From Leucobacter komagatae (GTDB lineage Bacteria > Actinomycetota > Actinomycetes > Actinomycetales > Microbacteriaceae), in the NCBI RefSeq assembly GCF_006716085.1, contig NZ_VFON01000001.1:1488001-1552000 (forward strand): 64,000 nt of DNA, read 5' to 3'. The notes under the pieces are model-generated. The model had not been told where the DNA came from, ran no database searches, and saw nothing but the letters and a program-made list of their open reading frames with translations. Of the stretch, positions 61,484 to 64,000 are shown in pieces; positions within the stretch are counted from its first letter, which is position 1, and the number at the start of each line of letters is the position of its first letter. The position numbers and the translations under genes are program-made.

Positions 61484-62380
61484 GTGCCGCACGGCCCCAC
61501 CGCCTCCACCACTGTCGAGAACGGCCTCGCCCCAACCCCGCACGGCGGCCTCTGGTACCAGCTCACCAGCCCGGCGCAGCCCACCGCCGCCACCGGGCCC
61601 GCACCGCTGCCCATCGTCCTGCTCCACGGTGGGCCCGGGTCGCCGAGCGACTATCTCGCGCCGCTCGACGCACTCTCAGCAGACCGCCCGGTGCTCCGCT
61701 ACGACCAGATCGGTTGCGGGCGTTCCGACGCAGCGGGTGATAACACTGCCTGGACAGTCGACGCGCACGTTGACCACCTCGACAGGCTCACCCGTCACCT
61801 CGGGTTCGACCGCTTCCACCTCTACGGTCACTCGTGGGGCGGCATGCTTGCGCTCGCATTCCACGAGGCGCAGCCTCATCGCGCAGCTTCGCTGACGCTG
61901 GCGAGCCCCCTCGTCGACACCAAGCGGTGGGTCGCAGACGCCGCGATACTCATCGCCGAGCTTCCCGCGCCCCACCAGGCAGCCATCACAGCGGGGCCTG
62001 AGCACGCCGGCTACGCCGCCGCGGAGGCCGAGTTCTACAGGCGCCACTTTTGCAACATCGAGCCGTGGCCCACGCCGATCCAGGAGTCAGACGCCGGCCA
62101 GAACGCGCTGGCCTACAACGCCATGTGGGGGCCGAACGAGTTCACCCAGACCGGCAACCTTCGCGACGAAGACCGCTCCGGCGTCGTGCGCGACCTCACC
62201 ATCCCGAACCTGTGGCTGACGGGGGCCGACGACGAGGCCCGCCCCGAAACCATCCGTGCGTTCGCTGCGCTGAATAGCCACAGCTCAGTGCACGTGTTCC
62301 CCGGGGGGACTCACTCGGTGCACCTTGAGCAGCCAGGCCCCTATCTCGCAGAGCTCAGAGCCTTTCTGCGCAACAACTAA
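61484..62380 (+). CDS. Alpha/beta hydrolase, proline-iminopeptidase-like
   Basis: 298 residues from GTG 61484 with AAAGGAG five bases upstream; a longer frame to TTG 61445 has no RBS. The oxyanion 'LLHGGPGSPSDYLAPL', the nucleophile elbow 'LYGHSWGGMLAL' (G-H-S-W-G-G) and the late His in 'FPGGTHSVHLEQP' form the proline iminopeptidase signature. The acid is probably in 'TGADDEARPE'. It should release an N-terminal proline or hydrolyse a small amide or ester. It is followed 27 bp later by an APC permease. Confidence 0.87.
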   Translation: MPHGPTASTTVENGLAPTPHGGLWYQLTSPAQPTAATGPAPLPIVLLHGGPGSPSDYLAPLDALSADRPVLRYDQIGCGRSDAAGDNTAWTVDAHVDHLDRLTRHLGFDRFHLYGHSWGGMLALAFHEAQPHRAASLTLASPLVDTKRWVADAAILIAELPAPHQAAITAGPEHAGYAAAEAEFYRRHFCNIEPWPTPIQESDAGQNALAYNAMWGPNEFTQTGNLRDEDRSGVVRDLTIPNLWLTGADDEARPETIRAFAALNSHSSVHVFPGGTHSVHLEQPGPYLAELRAFLRNN

Positions 62381-62406
62381 CCACCCCTCACAGAAAGCAC
62401 ACTGCA

Positions 62407-63783
62407 ATGACGCACGCCTCCCCCGCTGACGCCCCCGAGGGCGCCACCTCGCTCGAGGACCTCGGCTACGCCCAAGAGCTCAGGCGGTCGATGTCGCTGC
62501 TCGACGTCGTCGTCTACGGTCTCATCTACATGGTGCCGATGGCGCCGCTCGCCGTCTTCGGCATCATCTACAACTTCTCGGGCGGCATGCCCGCCCTCGT
62601 CTACCTGGTCGCCGCCTTCGCGATGCTGTTCAGCGCGCTCAGCTACAAGGAGATGGCGAAGCGCTTCCCGGTCGCCGGGTCGGTGTACTCGTACGTTCGT
62701 CTCGGTATCAACCGGTTCTTCGGGTTCATCGCTGGCTGGGCGATCCTGCTCGACTATCTGCTTCTGCCTGCGCTACTCTCGGTGTTCGCGGCGGCCGCGA
62801 TGGTGACCGTCGTGCCGGGCGTACCCGAGTTCGTCTGGATTATCGTGTTCGTCGTGCTCGCTGCGGCAATCAACCTGCGCGGCATCACGCTCACGGCGGG
62901 CATAAACAAGATCTTCCTGGCGATCCAGGTTGTCGTCCTCGCGATCTTCGTCGTCGGGGCGCTCGTCGCCGTCGCCGAGGGGCGCGCGGAGTTCTCACTG
63001 GCGCCGATCTTCCAGGCGCAGGAGTTCTCATGGGCGATCGTGTTCGGGGCCATCCCGATCGCAGCCTTGAGCTTCATCGGTTTTGACGCGATCTCAACGC
63101 TGAACGAGGAGGCGAAGGGCGGGGGCGCAACGGTCTCTCGCGCAACGATCATCGTGCTCATCGCGGTGACGTTCCTGTTCGTCGTGCAGGTCTACCTGGC
63201 CGCCCTGTTCGTCCCAACCGGCACGACGTTTGCGTCGGGTGGCGCGACGAACAACGCGTTCTACAACATCGCCGGCGAGATCATCGGGCCGTGGTTCAAG
63301 ATCCTTATCACCCTCACCTCGGCCCTCATCGCGATCTTCGCCAACTCGATCGCCTCGCAGGCGACCTCGAGCCGCCTGGTCTTCAGCATGGCCCGCGACG
63401 GCCAGTTGCCTCGCGTCTTCGCGCGCGTGAGTGATCGCCAGGTTCCACGCAACGCGATGCTGCTCATCGCTGGGCTCTCGCTCGTTGTCGGCATTCTTGG
63501 CACGACCGAACAAGAGCTCCTCACGACGCTCGTCACGTTCGGCGCGCTCACCGCGTACATCCTGCTCAACATCGCCGTCATCGTCCACTTCGGCCTCAGA
63601 GCCGCGGGCCGCAACGTCTTTCTCCACTGGGTCTCCCCGATCATCGGCACCGCCGTACTCGGGTACGCGCTCTGGAACGCGAATGTGAACGCGCAGCTCA
63701 TCGGTCTCGGCTGGCTCGGGCTTGGGGCGCTGCTCGCGGGCTACTGGGCGTTGCGCGCAAGACGCGAGCGCGCGGCAGCCTAG
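62407..63783 (+). CDS. APC-family amino acid permease
   Basis: 458 residues with 12 TM segments. 'LDVVVYGLIYMVPMAPLAVFGII' at about residues 34-56 and 'ALSYKEMAKRFPVAGSVYSYVRLGINRFFGFIAGWAILLDY' (81-120) are the APC superfamily signature. 'GFDAISTLNEEAKGGGATVSRA' is the TM6-TM7 region typical of the group. It probably imports the peptide, amino acid or amine hydrolysed or released by the upstream hydrolase. Confidence 0.88.
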   Translation: MTHASPADAPEGATSLEDLGYAQELRRSMSLLDVVVYGLIYMVPMAPLAVFGIIYNFSGGMPALVYLVAAFAMLFSALSYKEMAKRFPVAGSVYSYVRLGINRFFGFIAGWAILLDYLLLPALLSVFAAAAMVTVVPGVPEFVWIIVFVVLAAAINLRGITLTAGINKIFLAIQVVVLAIFVVGALVAVAEGRAEFSLAPIFQAQEFSWAIVFGAIPIAALSFIGFDAISTLNEEAKGGGATVSRATIIVLIAVTFLFVVQVYLAALFVPTGTTFASGGATNNAFYNIAGEIIGPWFKILITLTSALIAIFANSIASQATSSRLVFSMARDGQLPRVFARVSDRQVPRNAMLLIAGLSLVVGILGTTEQELLTTLVTFGALTAYILLNIAVIVHFGLRAAGRNVFLHWVSPIIGTAVLGYALWNANVNAQLIGLGWLGLGALLAGYWALRARRERAAA

Positions 63784-63822
63784 CCGCCTCACGCGGGGCC
63801 TCTCCGGCACCGTGTTGCAGTG

Positions 63823-63866
63823 CGAGAGGGGCGGTGGGGATCGCTTGATCCCCACCGCCCCTCTCG
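63823..63866. terminator. Perfect bidirectional terminator
   Basis: A 20-bp perfect stem beginning CGAGAGGGGCGGTGGGGATC around a GCTT loop, between the convergent permease (plus) and the surface protein fragment (minus). Confidence 0.85.
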
Positions 63867-63876
63867 TGTGCGCGGC

Positions 63877-64000
63877 CTAGTGGCGGCGCAGGCGGGCTCG
63901 CAGCGCGAGCACGATGCCGGCCACGACCGTGAGCGCCGAGGCAAGGCCGGTCAGCGCCCAGACCGCCGCGGAAGTACCGCCGGTCGCGGCGATGTCCGCG
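63877..64000 (-). CDS. C-terminus of a sortase-anchored surface protein (partial)
   Basis: The minus strand from the window end reads 'ADIAATGGTSAAVWALTG', a hydrophobic helix and 'ALRARLRRH', then TAG at 63877. This is the same IAATG-G sorting signal, TM helix and positive tail as the protein at 32833-35499. The rest lies outside the window. Confidence 0.75.
   Translation of the reverse strand, partial: ADIAATGGTSAAVWALTGLASALTVVAGIVLALRARLRRH

Overview
This is a high-GC actinobacterial chromosome segment. The hom-thrB-rho-prfA order, lysA and argS beside a tRNA-Arg, class-E-type sorting signals (IAATG) and several leaderless-looking starts suggest Microbacteriaceae, probably Leucobacter or a close relative. 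The genus is an inference from gene content, not a search result.

Layout. (1) 1-5.2 kb, minus strand: a partial DUF917 protein, a hydantoinase/oxoprolinase-like protein and an MFS transporter form one operon, followed by a second MFS transporter and a GNAT acetyltransferase. (2) 5.3-17.3 kb, mostly minus strand: a housekeeping block of argS, an LmeA-like protein, lysA, hom, thrB, a Rho-family protein and prfA, interrupted by a beta-lactamase-family serine hydrolase and a DUF981 membrane protein. The protein at the normal rho position keeps the RNA-binding OB region but has lost the Walker A lysine, the catalytic glutamate and the C-terminal third of the motor. It looks like a Rho pseudo-ATPase. 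(3) 17.4-26.2 kb: a tRNA-Arg(CCG) whose 3' end and terminator are repeated, degenerate, at 26.13 kb. The bracketed segment carries a secreted seven-bladed RCC1 propeller protein and, divergent from it, a secreted lectin/Ig-repeat protein, separated by decayed DNA. (4) 26.7-35.5 kb: secreted and lipoprotein genes, one frameshifted in its signal peptide, a CmtR-like regulator with a P1B-4-type metal ATPase, and a sortase-anchored repeat protein. (5) 35.7-37.7 kb: small membrane proteins and a thioesterase-like protein.

(6) 37.9-49.4 kb: a catabolic island of two convergent transcription units. The plus unit has an MHS-type transporter, a nucleoside hydrolase and a cytidine-deaminase-like protein. 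The minus unit has an MBL hydrolase, a uronate-dehydrogenase-like protein, a 2-hydroxyacid dehydrogenase, a hydroxypyruvate-isomerase-like protein, an Asp/Glu-racemase-like protein, OtnK and OtnC homologues, a signal-less binding protein and a second nucleoside hydrolase. Both promoters carry a shared motif next to a GntR/FCD regulator. The likely logic is cleavage of a nucleoside-like substrate, oxidation of the sugar, lactone opening, phosphorylation by the DUF1537 kinase and decarboxylation.

(7) 49.6-55 kb: a second copy of the divergent Ig-repeat/RCC1 pair, intact and sharing one short intergenic region. (8) 55-60.6 kb: two overlapping YhgE/Pip membrane protein genes and a TetR gene with a perfect palindrome at the promoter. 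(9) 60.6-64 kb: a GntR regulator divergent from a proline-iminopeptidase-like hydrolase and an APC permease with a perfect operator-like inverted repeat, then the C-terminus of another IAATG-sorted surface protein.
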